Source of the DNA: Pseudomonas sp. efr-133-TYG-5
Lineage (GTDB): Bacteria; Pseudomonadota; Gammaproteobacteria; Pseudomonadales; Pseudomonadaceae
Length of the DNA: 64,000 nucleotides
Reading direction: 5' to 3'
NCBI RefSeq assembly: GCF_030209175.1
Contig: NZ_JARVSM010000001.1
Location: forward strand, 496,001-560,000
The notes under the pieces were generated by a model, which was not told where the DNA came from, made no database searches, and was given only the letters and a program-made list of their open reading frames with translations. This document shows, piece after piece, positions 8,928-17,880 of this stretch (position 1 is its first letter; each line of letters opens with the position of its first letter). Made by a program: the position numbers and the translations under genes.

Positions 8928-10385
8928 ATGGACCAGTTGTCAACACGGGCGAAGGCACCCCAGCGTGGCGCAGAACGGCGGATCTATGCCCGGCTGCGCG
9001 CGCAGATAGAGGATCGAACCCTCGCACCGGGCGCGGCGCTGCTGTCGACGCGGGCGCTGGCCGTGGAGCTTGGTGTGTCGCGCACCACCGTGACGGCGGT
9101 CTACGAACAACTGGCCGCCGAGGGGTTTATCACCACGGCCAAGGGCAAGACGGCGCGGGTGGCCGACGGTATGAATACCTTGCCCCCGACGCTCGACAAA
9201 CCCTTGGCTCGCCACCAGGAACCGCCACTGTCGCTATACGGTCAGCGAGTCGCCGCCCTGCAGTCCTACAGCATGGCTACGCCCGGTGCGCGTATCGATT
9301 TCAGGTATGGCGCGGTGGACTCACGGGATTTTCCGGCGCTGGACTGGCAGCGCGCCTACCGCACCGAGCTGCTCAAGCGTCCGGACGGCGAACCTGCGGC
9401 AGAAGCGCGCCTGCGCAGCGCCTTGCAAGGTTATTTGCGGCGCGCCAGGGGGCTGGCATGTGATGTCGAGCAAATAGTCATCGTGCAAGGATCGCAGCAG
9501 GGTGTGGATCTGTGCGCCCGGCTGCTGCTCGATCCGGGCGATGCATTTGTCTTCGAGGACCCCGGTTACCGCATGGCTCGCTACAGCTTCGAGTCCGTCG
9601 GCGCGCATGCGCTGCCGATTGCGGTGGACGAAGGTGGCCTGGACACCGGCCAGTTACCCAACGACGAACGTGTGCGACTGGCCTATGTGACGCCGTCGCA
9701 TCAATTTCCCATGGGCTCGGTGTTGTCCGTCACACGTCGACTGGAGCTGCTGGAATGGGCAAATGAACACCACGCGTGGATTATCGAGGACGACTACGGC
9801 GGTGAATTTCGTTATGGCCAGCGCCCTATCGATGCGCTGCGGTCAATCGATGCAAACGAACGGGTCATCTACGCCGGCACCGTCTCCAAGGCCCTGACGC
9901 CCCGGCTGCGGCTGGGTTATCTGGTGTTGCCCCATGCACTGGTTCATGTCTTCAACCAGGCCAAACGCCTCTCTGACCGACAATCGCCACGCTGGGAGCA
10001 CAGCGTCCTGGCGACGTTGATCGACAGTGGCATCTACGAGCGCCATGTTCGCCGGTTGCGCCGGGCCAATGAGCGACGACGCAAAGCATTGATCGAAGCC
10101 ATCGACCGGCATCTGCCGGGACAGGCGCAATTGCTCGGCATGGCGGCGGGCCTGCATGGCGTGTTGTTGCTGCCGACACTTCGCGCGCAGGCAGAGCCGG
10201 CCTTGCAGGCTGCCGCGCTGGAACAGGGAGTCGGGGTTTATCCACTCACGCCGTTATTTGCCGAGTCCGTACCGGCCACGGGGGAGCGCCCGGCAGCGCT
10301 GATCCTCGGTTACGCGGGGCTGACCGTGGAGGCGATCGAGCAAGGCATTGGCATTCTGGCGCAAGTGATTCGACGGTATCGCTGA
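8928..10385 (+). CDS. MocR-type GntR regulator with aminotransferase domain
   Basis: 485 residues: a GntR winged HTH at about 15-80 (RIYARLRAQIEDRTLAPGAALLSTRALAVELGVSRTTVTAVYEQL) joined to a fold-type I aminotransferase-like domain at about 120-485. The PLP-binding lysine is in GTVSKALTPRLRLGY, at about K321, and the IEDDYGGEFRY motif is intact, so it should bind PLP. MocR proteins such as PdxR, TauR and GabR sense PLP together with amino compounds. It is divergent from the TauE/SafE exporter, so regulation of that gene is plausible but unproven. Confidence 0.93.
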   Translation: MDQLSTRAKAPQRGAERRIYARLRAQIEDRTLAPGAALLSTRALAVELGVSRTTVTAVYEQLAAEGFITTAKGKTARVADGMNTLPPTLDKPLARHQEPPLSLYGQRVAALQSYSMATPGARIDFRYGAVDSRDFPALDWQRAYRTELLKRPDGEPAAEARLRSALQGYLRRARGLACDVEQIVIVQGSQQGVDLCARLLLDPGDAFVFEDPGYRMARYSFESVGAHALPIAVDEGGLDTGQLPNDERVRLAYVTPSHQFPMGSVLSVTRRLELLEWANEHHAWIIEDDYGGEFRYGQRPIDALRSIDANERVIYAGTVSKALTPRLRLGYLVLPHALVHVFNQAKRLSDRQSPRWEHSVLATLIDSGIYERHVRRLRRANERRRKALIEAIDRHLPGQAQLLGMAAGLHGVLLLPTLRAQAEPALQAAALEQGVGVYPLTPLFAESVPATGERPAALILGYAGLTVEAIEQGIGILAQVIRRYR

Positions 10386-10534
10386 CATGCTGTCGCGTCA
10401 GGTCGGCCGCGTGGGGGATCGACATTCATTGCCTTTGCCGCAGCCTTCCTGATCCTGCGCCAGCAGCTGGCACAGGGCAGGGCGCGGCGCAGTGCCCGCG
10501 CGCGAACGGTGACGGGCACTGCGGGTACAGCTTC

Positions 10535-11374
10535 TCAGTCCAGATCGGCTGCCTCGTGCCGCTCCGGCACCTGGCTCGCCTCATCGCCCCAGGTGCGGTT
10601 GACCCGTTGCCCGCGAATGACGGCGGGGCGTTGCGCGATGGTTTCGGCCCAGCGCTGCAGGTGGGTGTACTCCTCGGCCGCCAGAAACTCCGCCGCCGCA
10701 TAGACGTTATTGCGCACCAGTTGCCCGTACCACGGCCACACCGCGATGTCGGCGATGGTGTAGCTGTCGCCGGCCAGGTAGGGGCTCTCCGCTAGGCGGC
10801 GATCCAGCACATCGAGTTGGCGCTTGGCTTCCATGGTGAAGCGGTTGATCGGGTATTCCATTTTTTCCGGCGCATACGCATAGAAATGCCCGAAACCGCC
10901 GCCCAGGTAAGGTGCCGCGCCCATTTGCCAGAACAGCCAGTTGAGGGTTTCGGTGCGTCCCGCCGGATCGTCCGGCAGGAAGGCGCCGAATTTCTGCGCC
11001 AGATACAGCAGAATCGAGCCCGATTCGAACACCCGGATCGGCGGTGCCACGCTGTGGTCGAGCAGGGCAGGGATCTTCGAGTTCGGATTGATCTGGACAA
11101 AGCCGCTGGAGAATTGATCGCCTTCGCCGATGCGGATCAGCCACGCATCGTATTCGGCACCCGCGTGCCCCAGTGCCAGCAATTCCTCGAGCAGAATCGT
11201 GACCTTGACGCCGTTGGGCGTGGCCAGAGAATAGAGCTGTAACGGATGCTTGCCGACGGGCAGGGCTTTTTCGTGGGTCGGCCCGGCCGTAGGGCGGTTG
11301 ATATTGGCGAACTGACCGCCGGACGGCGCTTCGTGTTTCCAGACTTTGGGCGGAACGTAGGGCGCTTTGCTCAT
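10535..11374 (-). CDS. yghU: Glutathione-dependent disulfide-bond oxidoreductase YghU
   Basis: 279 residues with a thioredoxin-like N-terminal domain and an alpha-helical GST C-terminal domain. MSKAPYVPPKVWKH, GGQFANINRPTAGPTHEKALPVG, and FVQINPNSKIPALLDH are characteristic of YghU, a nu-class glutathione transferase that binds two glutathiones and reduces organic peroxides and disulfides. The start at 11374 follows a GAGG site (GATGAGGTCCGTTTC). The frame is open further upstream, but that part is unrelated in sequence. It stands alone between convergent and divergent neighbours. Confidence 0.93.
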   Translation of the reverse strand: MSKAPYVPPKVWKHEAPSGGQFANINRPTAGPTHEKALPVGKHPLQLYSLATPNGVKVTILLEELLALGHAGAEYDAWLIRIGEGDQFSSGFVQINPNSKIPALLDHSVAPPIRVFESGSILLYLAQKFGAFLPDDPAGRTETLNWLFWQMGAAPYLGGGFGHFYAYAPEKMEYPINRFTMEAKRQLDVLDRRLAESPYLAGDSYTIADIAVWPWYGQLVRNNVYAAAEFLAAEEYTHLQRWAETIAQRPAVIRGQRVNRTWGDEASQVPERHEAADLD

Positions 11375-11581
11375 GAAACGGACCTCATCGTTTGCGGGCT
11401 GAGATTGGATAGAGCCGTTTGGGCTGTGGCAGACAGCACACCACAGAACGTGCGTGCAATGCCACTGGCGCCTGGCGCGCGGCACGCGCGCGAACGGCTG
11501 CGAATCCAGCGGAAAACCCTGATGGCCAAATGCCGCGGGAAGCGATAATCTCTTTCGCGTCCGGTGTAAGGAAGCGCCCCC

Positions 11582-11965
11582 ATGCTGATCATTCGCAGTG
11601 AACAGATGCAGGCAATGACGCAGGTCTGGAGCGATCGCCTCGAGCAGACCTTGAAGGATCATGTGCAAGAATTTTTCCCGCTGAGCGCGCAAGAGGCTGC
11701 GGTCCTGATACCCGCGGCCCGGGCCAAGGCCGCCTCGTATGACTTGTACAACGAGCGCGACTTGCACCGTTTCGTCAACGTGTGCGCAGAAGAGGGCATC
11801 GATTTCGACCTCAAACCGGAAAACGCCTGGATGCGCACGATGCTGCTCGATCCGGCGGTTTCCAGCCCCTCGCAGCGCCTGGAACTGCTGACTTCGACCC
11901 GCGAGCATCAAGCCCGGGTGCAGGCCGACAACGCCAGCCTCGCTGCGCCGCAGTGGCTGCGATGA
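11582..11965 (+). CDS. Small uncharacterised protein, first gene of the EEP-nuclease cassette
   Basis: 127 residues, no signal peptide or membrane helix, mostly helical with many Leu and Ala. It opens MLIIRSEQMQAM. Short proteins that open this way and continue with a helical body (here HVQEFFPLSAQEAAVL and NERDLHRFVNVCAEEGIDFD) are, in my recollection, found in Pseudomonas and Burkholderia next to LysM/peptidoglycan-binding proteins in toxin or type VI secretion cargo loci. This was not checked. The stop overlaps the next start by 4 nt (ATGA), so the two are translationally coupled. An accessory or adaptor role is inference. Confidence 0.8.
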   Translation: MLIIRSEQMQAMTQVWSDRLEQTLKDHVQEFFPLSAQEAAVLIPAARAKAASYDLYNERDLHRFVNVCAEEGIDFDLKPENAWMRTMLLDPAVSSPSQRLELLTSTREHQARVQADNASLAAPQWLR

Positions 11966-12996
11966 TCAGCGCCGCTGAAGCGGCCGCCGCCGCCCGATCG
12001 CTATCCGCCTCGCCGGTCAGCGCTTGTCAGAACAGGTTTGCCGTGGAAGTCCTGATGTTGGGGGAGGACGCTGCACCGGTAGCCGGGGTGGCCCTGGAAT
12101 TGCGCCAGGGCAATGCTTGCCTGCGCAGCCGCACCAGCGCAGAAGGCGTGGCCCGTTTTGACGGCCTGGATGCCAGCACTTACACCCTCTGCCCCTGCGA
12201 ACTGGATCTTGATGCCTGGACGCTGGAAGCCGAGCAGTCGCTGTCCGAGGATCAGGCTCGAAGTGCCGGCAAGGCCAACTGGGCGGCGGCCGCCGACGAA
12301 GACATCCGCGGCGGGACGCTGCACACGGCGGCGGCCGACGACTCGGTGGATCGCCTGGCGCTGGCCCATGGCCTGTTTCCCGCAACCGTGTGGCAACACC
12401 CGCGCAATGACGCACTGCGCAAAGTGCGCCAGAGCCGCAACGTCCTGGCTCAGGGCGACGTGCTGTTTATCCCCGCAATCCGCCGCAAGACCATCGCGGT
12501 ACAGCCCAAGGTGCGCTACATCCTCAAGCGACATGGCGTGCCCTCGCGCCTGCGCCTGCGCCTGCTGGATGACTTCCAGCCGCTGGCAGACCTGGCCTGG
12601 ACCTTGGCAGTGCCGGGCGAGGCCTCCGTGCAGGGCCGCACCGACGCTGACGGCGTGCTGCAAGCCTGGGTCAGCGCGGCGGCATCCTCGGCGGTGCTGT
12701 CGTACATTGCCAACGGCGCCCTGCGCGAACTGAACATCAGCCTCGGCGCCTTGCTGCCCGGGCGCGTTGCCGGTGGCTGGCGCCAGCGTTTACGCAACCT
12801 GGGGTTCGCCTGCGATGCCGAAGACCGGCAACCGCTGTCGGCGGCAGACCAACGTGCCATCGGGCGCTTTCAGGAATATTGGGGGTTGCCGGTCACAGGC
12901 ACCGCCGACGCGATCACCATCGAAAAAATCCGCAGCGTGCATGACGGCCGTCAGGCGGCCCCTCCGGCACATGGCAAATACGCTTCAGGGAGTTGA
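11962..12996 (+). CDS. LysM-like and peptidoglycan-binding-domain protein with Ig-like modules
   Basis: 344 residues without an obvious signal peptide. Visible modules in order: an Ig/carboxypeptidase-regulatory-like beta module at about 27-75 (VAGVALELRQG, SAEGVARFDGL); a LysM-like segment at about 126-171 (DRLALAHGLFPATVW ending DVLFIP); a second beta module at about 195-262; and a PG_binding_1-type helix bundle at about 276-325 (LGFACDAEDRQPLSAADQ, GRFQEYWGLPVTG). The start ATG 11962 overlaps the previous stop. Wall-binding domains without a Sec signal suggest export by a specialised system or a role as a carrier; this is inference. The nuclease-like gene begins 5 nt after its stop. Confidence 0.82.
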   Translation: MISAAEAAAAARSLSASPVSACQNRFAVEVLMLGEDAAPVAGVALELRQGNACLRSRTSAEGVARFDGLDASTYTLCPCELDLDAWTLEAEQSLSEDQARSAGKANWAAAADEDIRGGTLHTAAADDSVDRLALAHGLFPATVWQHPRNDALRKVRQSRNVLAQGDVLFIPAIRRKTIAVQPKVRYILKRHGVPSRLRLRLLDDFQPLADLAWTLAVPGEASVQGRTDADGVLQAWVSAAASSAVLSYIANGALRELNISLGALLPGRVAGGWRQRLRNLGFACDAEDRQPLSAADQRAIGRFQEYWGLPVTGTADAITIEKIRSVHDGRQAAPPAHGKYASGS

Positions 12997-13001
12997 GCGT
13001 C

Positions 13002-15587
13002 ATGGCGAGCCTGTTGACCCTCGAGCAGTTGCTCAAAAATCGCAAGGACAAACTTCAGGCCGTGTGCTTGAAACAGGCCAACGCCGCCACATCCACGGTG
13101 CAGGGGTCGATGTCGGATGAAAGCGACCATACGGTCACGGTCAACACCCCGCCGGCACCGGCGATTCTCAGCATCGTCTCGTGGAACGTGCAGACCTTCG
13201 AAGCCGGCAAGAGTCTGTCCAGCCCGTTTGCCAACGTGATCATCAGTCGCATCCTCGAAGACCTGGCAGTGGATGTCTGCGTGTTGCTGGAAACCCGCGC
13301 CGAGTCTTACGTCAACATGAATGCCATCGAAGGCAAGCATGTCGGCCAGGGAGGCTGGAAGGCCGTCGCCGATGAGGCCGAGCTGGATGCCGACTCGGAC
13401 GAAGATGAAGAAAGCGAAGACGAAGACGACGTTGCGGATGCGGCCCAATACGATGTGCCGGACGACAACAGCATGGACGTGTCGTACTCGACCCCCCTGG
13501 ATGACGTCGACGACCAGGATACGAGCCCCGATGACGGCACTCCCGGGCCGGACGGTGGCGAACCGTTGCGCTACCTGCAGTTGGTCAGCGAAATGACCGG
13601 CAAGCGCTGGATGCCGCCCACGAGAATCTACGTCTATCACCCGCGTTGGGTGGAGCGCGCCAAGCTGGGGCGCGACTACGCAGCCTTCTGCGAGCTGTGG
13701 ACAAAGCTTTGCGAGGTAACCGCCAAGAACACCAAGGATGTCGCAACCTGCCTGGCAAGCGCGGCCCGCGCTGCCAAGAAGCTCGATGGCAAGAAAGCGA
13801 TCATGAAGTTCGTGGCAGATCACAAAGGCGCGTACAAGGGCCGGAAGAAATTCAGCGAAAAGAACGCCAAGGCCATCCTGCGCATGTACGTGGCCTACGC
13901 CGCAGACCCCAAGCGCTTCGACCCGGTCAAGACAGCCACAGATGCCGAGAAAAACTTCTGCACCGCGTACTCGGCGTTTCCCAAGTGGCTCACACGCTGG
14001 GCAGTGAACGGCAAAGTGGCGACCGACCTCTGGAAGCAAAGACTGCTGTCGGAAGATTGCACGCTGATTCGTCTTTACTACGAGGGGTTTTACCTCGACG
14101 ACAACTTCAACGAGGTCCAGCAGAAAAACTGGGACGACTTGAAGAAACTTGCTACGGATGACAGTTGGCGCTACGTCCTGCGCATAAAACGCTGTCCGGG
14201 CTGCAAGCAACCGTTGGGCACCGGCGCCTGCGATCAGGTCATCCACGGCACATTGACCTGCCAGGAAATGGGCCCCCTGTTGCCCAGCCTGAACAACCTG
14301 CGCGGGTGCATCAACGAAATCACGTTCTATCGTGGCAGTGCCCAGGAAAGCTATTCGCTGCTGGTCCGCCAGAGCACAACGATTTTCGCGCCGTCACAGG
14401 ACGGTGTCTGGCTCAACGGCAAGCGTGCGCAGATGTCCTGGTTTCAGGCCGGGCTGCTGATGCATGCACCGGCCTCCCAAGCGGATTCGATCAAGCAGAA
14501 AAGCGGCAACGTGCTCGGTTATCAGGACGGCAAGACGAAATTCTATGGACGCTGTCCGTACAAGGCGCCCATCGACGTGTGGCTGTTCGATGCGCAGGCG
14601 AAGACGCGGCTGGCGCTGGTCACGTTCCACGGCCCCTATGGTGCCGACACGATCGAGGGCGTGCAGGCACGGGCGGCTTCGATGGATGAATTGATGAAAG
14701 CGGACGTCGGCGCGGGTGTCGCGCTGGCCGACACCGAGCATGCCCTGGTCATGGGCGACTTCAACCTCGACTGGCAAGGCGTACAGGCGAACGGCAAGAA
14801 GCAGCAGGCGGCGGAGCAACTCTATCAACGGTTCAAAGGACAGGGCTTCGAACCCCTGGTCGACGCATGCACCGCCACCTCGCTCAAGAGCATTTACGAC
14901 AAGGCCGCGGCCTGGAGGAAAATCCCTCCGAGCAGCACGTCGAATTTCACCAGCAGCGCCTACGACAACATGTTCCTCAAAGGCCAGGTGCTGCATGAGC
15001 AGACGGCCAACGCGGCGGTGATCGATGTCATTGCATGGATCGAAGCGCACATCGACGAATTCAAGCTCGGGCCGGAGCACGAACCGCCCGCGAATTTCGA
15101 CAGTCTGCCTGCCAAGAACCGGGCCTTCTACATCTACCATAAGTACGTCAGCGACCACTTGCCGATCATTTACGATCTGGTGGTGCAAGGCATGCCGGAC
15201 GACTCGAAAGCGGCGCAGGATGCGAAAAGGCTTCTACAAACGTTGAAAGAGGAGGCTGCACGCCGCCAGAATTTCAAGTTCGATTATGTGATGAGCTACG
15301 AGGCTCTGCTCGATATCGAACCGGCACCGGACGAGGCCCATGACTATACGAAGAAGGCAGAAGGGCAGGCCCTGCGGGGCGTGATCGTCGGCGATATAGA
15401 CACCCATCTGGAGAAACGCCTGATGATTCGCAGCGAGCCCATCAACGGCCAGGTGATATGGCTTTGCGTGCAGTTGACCCGTAACGGGAAACCGGCGCAG
15501 GGCCTGTTTCTCAAGCGTTTTCTCGAACTGCATCCCCCCGGGATGCGGGTGCGGGTCGAAGTGCTCAACCCGGTCCCGCTGAAGTGA
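13002..15587 (+). CDS. Large EEP-fold (DNase I-like) putative nuclease or phosphodiesterase with acidic, Cys-rich insert
   Basis: 861 residues. All EEP-superfamily catalytic motifs are visible: SIVSWNVQTFE (Asn62), LLETRAE (Glu97), VTFHGPYG (His543), VMGDFNLDW (Asp586, Asn588) and SDHLPI (Asp718, His719). An insert of about 400 residues splits the fold after Glu97. It holds an Asp/Glu-rich run (about 127-186), a Lys-rich helical part (about 235-320) and a possible zinc site (C398, C401, C410, C420). About 140 beta-rich residues follow the last motif. There is no signal peptide. ATG 13002 has GGGAG 9 nt upstream; TTG 12993 is the alternative. EEP enzymes hydrolyse DNA, RNA or phospholipids; the substrate cannot be read. 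No immunity-like gene follows. Confidence 0.85.
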   Translation: MASLLTLEQLLKNRKDKLQAVCLKQANAATSTVQGSMSDESDHTVTVNTPPAPAILSIVSWNVQTFEAGKSLSSPFANVIISRILEDLAVDVCVLLETRAESYVNMNAIEGKHVGQGGWKAVADEAELDADSDEDEESEDEDDVADAAQYDVPDDNSMDVSYSTPLDDVDDQDTSPDDGTPGPDGGEPLRYLQLVSEMTGKRWMPPTRIYVYHPRWVERAKLGRDYAAFCELWTKLCEVTAKNTKDVATCLASAARAAKKLDGKKAIMKFVADHKGAYKGRKKFSEKNAKAILRMYVAYAADPKRFDPVKTATDAEKNFCTAYSAFPKWLTRWAVNGKVATDLWKQRLLSEDCTLIRLYYEGFYLDDNFNEVQQKNWDDLKKLATDDSWRYVLRIKRCPGCKQPLGTGACDQVIHGTLTCQEMGPLLPSLNNLRGCINEITFYRGSAQESYSLLVRQSTTIFAPSQDGVWLNGKRAQMSWFQAGLLMHAPASQADSIKQKSGNVLGYQDGKTKFYGRCPYKAPIDVWLFDAQAKTRLALVTFHGPYGADTIEGVQARAASMDELMKADVGAGVALADTEHALVMGDFNLDWQGVQANGKKQQAAEQLYQRFKGQGFEPLVDACTATSLKSIYDKAAAWRKIPPSSTSNFTSSAYDNMFLKGQVLHEQTANAAVIDVIAWIEAHIDEFKLGPEHEPPANFDSLPAKNRAFYIYHKYVSDHLPIIYDLVVQGMPDDSKAAQDAKRLLQTLKEEAARRQNFKFDYVMSYEALLDIEPAPDEAHDYTKKAEGQALRGVIVGDIDTHLEKRLMIRSEPINGQVIWLCVQLTRNGKPAQGLFLKRFLELHPPGMRVRVEVLNPVPLK

Positions 15588-15594
15588 GCCGCCC

Positions 15595-17721
15595 TCAGCG
15601 CCAACTCCACGATGCCCCGACATACATCGCCATGCCTTCACCCGGCGTCGAACGCGCCGCGTCCTGACCCTTGTCGTCATAGCCGGGGGTGACGGTTGCC
15701 GCGTAGCGCTGGTCGGTCAGGTTGCGCAGGTCCAGCCAGGTCTGCCAGTCGCCCTTGGGCGCGTTGTAGCCCAGGGTGGCGCCGAAGGTGGCGTAAGGGT
15801 CGGCGTAGTAGCTATTGGCGTAATCCACGGCGACTTTGGATGACAGTTGCGTGTTCAGCGCCGCAAAGAACCCCTGCGGCCAGTCGTAGCGCAGTTCGCC
15901 CTGGTAGTAATGCATCGGCAGCCCGGGCAGGCGGTTGTCGCCGAAGCGCTCGTCATCGCGGTAATGGAAGTCGCTGAAGGTATAGGCCTGGCGCAGGCTC
16001 AACCGGCCGCCATCGTTGGCCGACCACAATGGGCTGTGCAGGCTGGCTTCCACGCCCTGGTGCACGGTCGGGCTGGCATTGAGCTCGTACGGCGTGGTGG
16101 CGTTGGCGTCCGGCAGCACCGAAAGCAATTCGTGGCGCACTTGCGCGTAGTACCAGGCCAGGCTCCATGCGCCCAGTCTGCTGTCGCCACGACCGCCGAG
16201 TTCGAGGGTGGTCGCCGTCTGGTTTTGCAGTTTGATCGGATCGCTTTGGGTGCCCGTTGCCGGGCCATTGCCGGCGGGGAAGCGGATGTTCGAGCTGTAG
16301 ATCAGCGACCACGGGTGCGGCGCTTCCACCGAACGGCTGAGGTTGCCGAACAACTGCAGGTCGGGTGTCAGCTGATAGCGCAGGCCCAGGCGCGGCGCGT
16401 AATCCCAATCGCCGAGGCTGGTCTTGCCGCCGCTTTGCGGGTAGGTGACAGCGCTTTCGCGACGGGTGTAGATGGCGGCGAGGCCGGTGGTCAGCCACAG
16501 GTCATCGGCGATTTCCAGGTCATTGCCGACATGCAGGACGCTGTCCGAGCCCTGATAGGTGAAGTTGCGCATGTGCGTGCCCGGCGCGTAGCCGGCGGTG
16601 TTGCCGGTCGGGATGCGCACCAGTTCGCTGGCACCGTCATTCGGCAGGTGCTTGGTCACGCGCAGGCCGACCGTGCTGTTGCTCTCGCGGCCCCAGAGCG
16701 TATCGCGGCGCTTGTAATCGAAGGTGCCGCTGACGTCGGTGTAGGCGACTCTGAGGCGGTTCGGCCCTTCGCGCAGGTCCATCGGGTAATCGTGGTAGAC
16801 CAGGCCGGTCTGGATACTCGAATCGTCATCGATGTAATAGGTGGTCTTGTTGCCGAAAAAGATGCTGCCCGGTTGTTTGCGGCTGTCGTCGCGTGACACG
16901 TAGGCCGGGTTGGCCGCGCGCGGATCGTGCTCGATGGAATGTTTGCTGACTCGCCCGGCGAGATCGTTGTCGGTCTCGCGATAACGCAAGTAGAAGCGCG
17001 TTTCCAGGTTCGGATTGAAGCGGTAGCCGACGTTGGCGATCACGCCCTGGCTCTGGCTGGCGGTGTGATCCTGATAGCCGTCGGCATTGGCATCGGTCAG
17101 CGACAGGTAGTAGTCGAAGTCGCCCAGCACCTGCCCGGAGCTGACCTGACGCTGCTGATAACCATGGCTGCCGAGCGCATAGCGCACTTGCAGCTTCGGC
17201 GCGTCGTAGCCGGTGTGACTGACGTAATCGATGGCGCCGCCCAGGGCCAGGGCCCCACGGTCTAAGCCGTTGGCGCCACGCAGGACTTCGACGTGATCGA
17301 GCCACAGCGGCTCCAGCAGTTCATAGGGCGTGCCGCCCGGGCCGGTCAGCGGCAGGCCGTCGAGCAAGGTGTACAGCCCCGATGCGTGGGCACCGGGCGC
17401 GCGGTTGATCCCCGAGCCACGGATCGAAATCTTCACCCCCTCGTTACCCGCCGACTGCGCATAGACCCCGGGCTGATAGGCGAGCACGTCCTGATTGCTG
17501 GCCACACGGCCCTGCAACGGCTGGCGCATGTCCACCACATTGCTGCCACCGGGCACCTGCGCCAGGCGATTCTCGGCATCCGCGACAGGCGCGTCCTCGG
17601 CACTGCGTGCATCGGCTTGAATCAGTACCTGCCCCAGCTCCAGGCCTTGAGACTCGGCCATCGCCGGACAGGCCAGCGCGAGCCCGAGGAATGCGGTGGG
17701 CAGGGATTTGGGCGACGGCAT
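15595..17721 (-). CDS. TonB-dependent outer-membrane receptor (FecA-like)
   Basis: 708 residues: signal peptide (LPTAFLGLALACPAMA), then a TonB-box region (LELGQVLIQADA), plug domain (GSNVVDMRQPL, ISIRGSGINRAPGAHA, LEPLWLDHVEVLRGANG, GALALGGAIDYVS) and a 22-strand barrel ending WSWR. It resembles ferric-citrate or ferric-siderophore receptors of the FecA group, but the N-terminal signalling domain and a sigma/anti-sigma pair are absent. Start ATG 17721 has GGAG about 9 nt upstream; the frame runs on to 17790, but that extension would hide the signal peptide. The 5' flank holds a LysR gene in the same orientation. The ligand is unknown. Confidence 0.92.
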   Translation of the reverse strand: MPSPKSLPTAFLGLALACPAMAESQGLELGQVLIQADARSAEDAPVADAENRLAQVPGGSNVVDMRQPLQGRVASNQDVLAYQPGVYAQSAGNEGVKISIRGSGINRAPGAHASGLYTLLDGLPLTGPGGTPYELLEPLWLDHVEVLRGANGLDRGALALGGAIDYVSHTGYDAPKLQVRYALGSHGYQQRQVSSGQVLGDFDYYLSLTDANADGYQDHTASQSQGVIANVGYRFNPNLETRFYLRYRETDNDLAGRVSKHSIEHDPRAANPAYVSRDDSRKQPGSIFFGNKTTYYIDDDSSIQTGLVYHDYPMDLREGPNRLRVAYTDVSGTFDYKRRDTLWGRESNSTVGLRVTKHLPNDGASELVRIPTGNTAGYAPGTHMRNFTYQGSDSVLHVGNDLEIADDLWLTTGLAAIYTRRESAVTYPQSGGKTSLGDWDYAPRLGLRYQLTPDLQLFGNLSRSVEAPHPWSLIYSSNIRFPAGNGPATGTQSDPIKLQNQTATTLELGGRGDSRLGAWSLAWYYAQVRHELLSVLPDANATTPYELNASPTVHQGVEASLHSPLWSANDGGRLSLRQAYTFSDFHYRDDERFGDNRLPGLPMHYYQGELRYDWPQGFFAALNTQLSSKVAVDYANSYYADPYATFGATLGYNAPKGDWQTWLDLRNLTDQRYAATVTPGYDDKGQDAARSTPGEGMAMYVGASWSWR

Positions 17722-17880
17722 CGAGAAAAACTCCAGACAGACAGGAACGGGCAGTGAACAGTGCGACGCTGGAAAGAACGCGGGGAACACATGGCCAATC
17801 GGCTTTTTTAAACGCCCGTGGCGGCTGATGCGCAGCGCCCCATCCGGATGTGTTCCGGGCGGGCGCTGTTCGCCGTCACA

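Noticed and set aside
12951..14246. Minus-strand frame of 431 codons antisense to the EEP gene
   Set aside because: It is rich in Val and Leu but has no start signal, and the opposite strand carries all EEP catalytic motifs.
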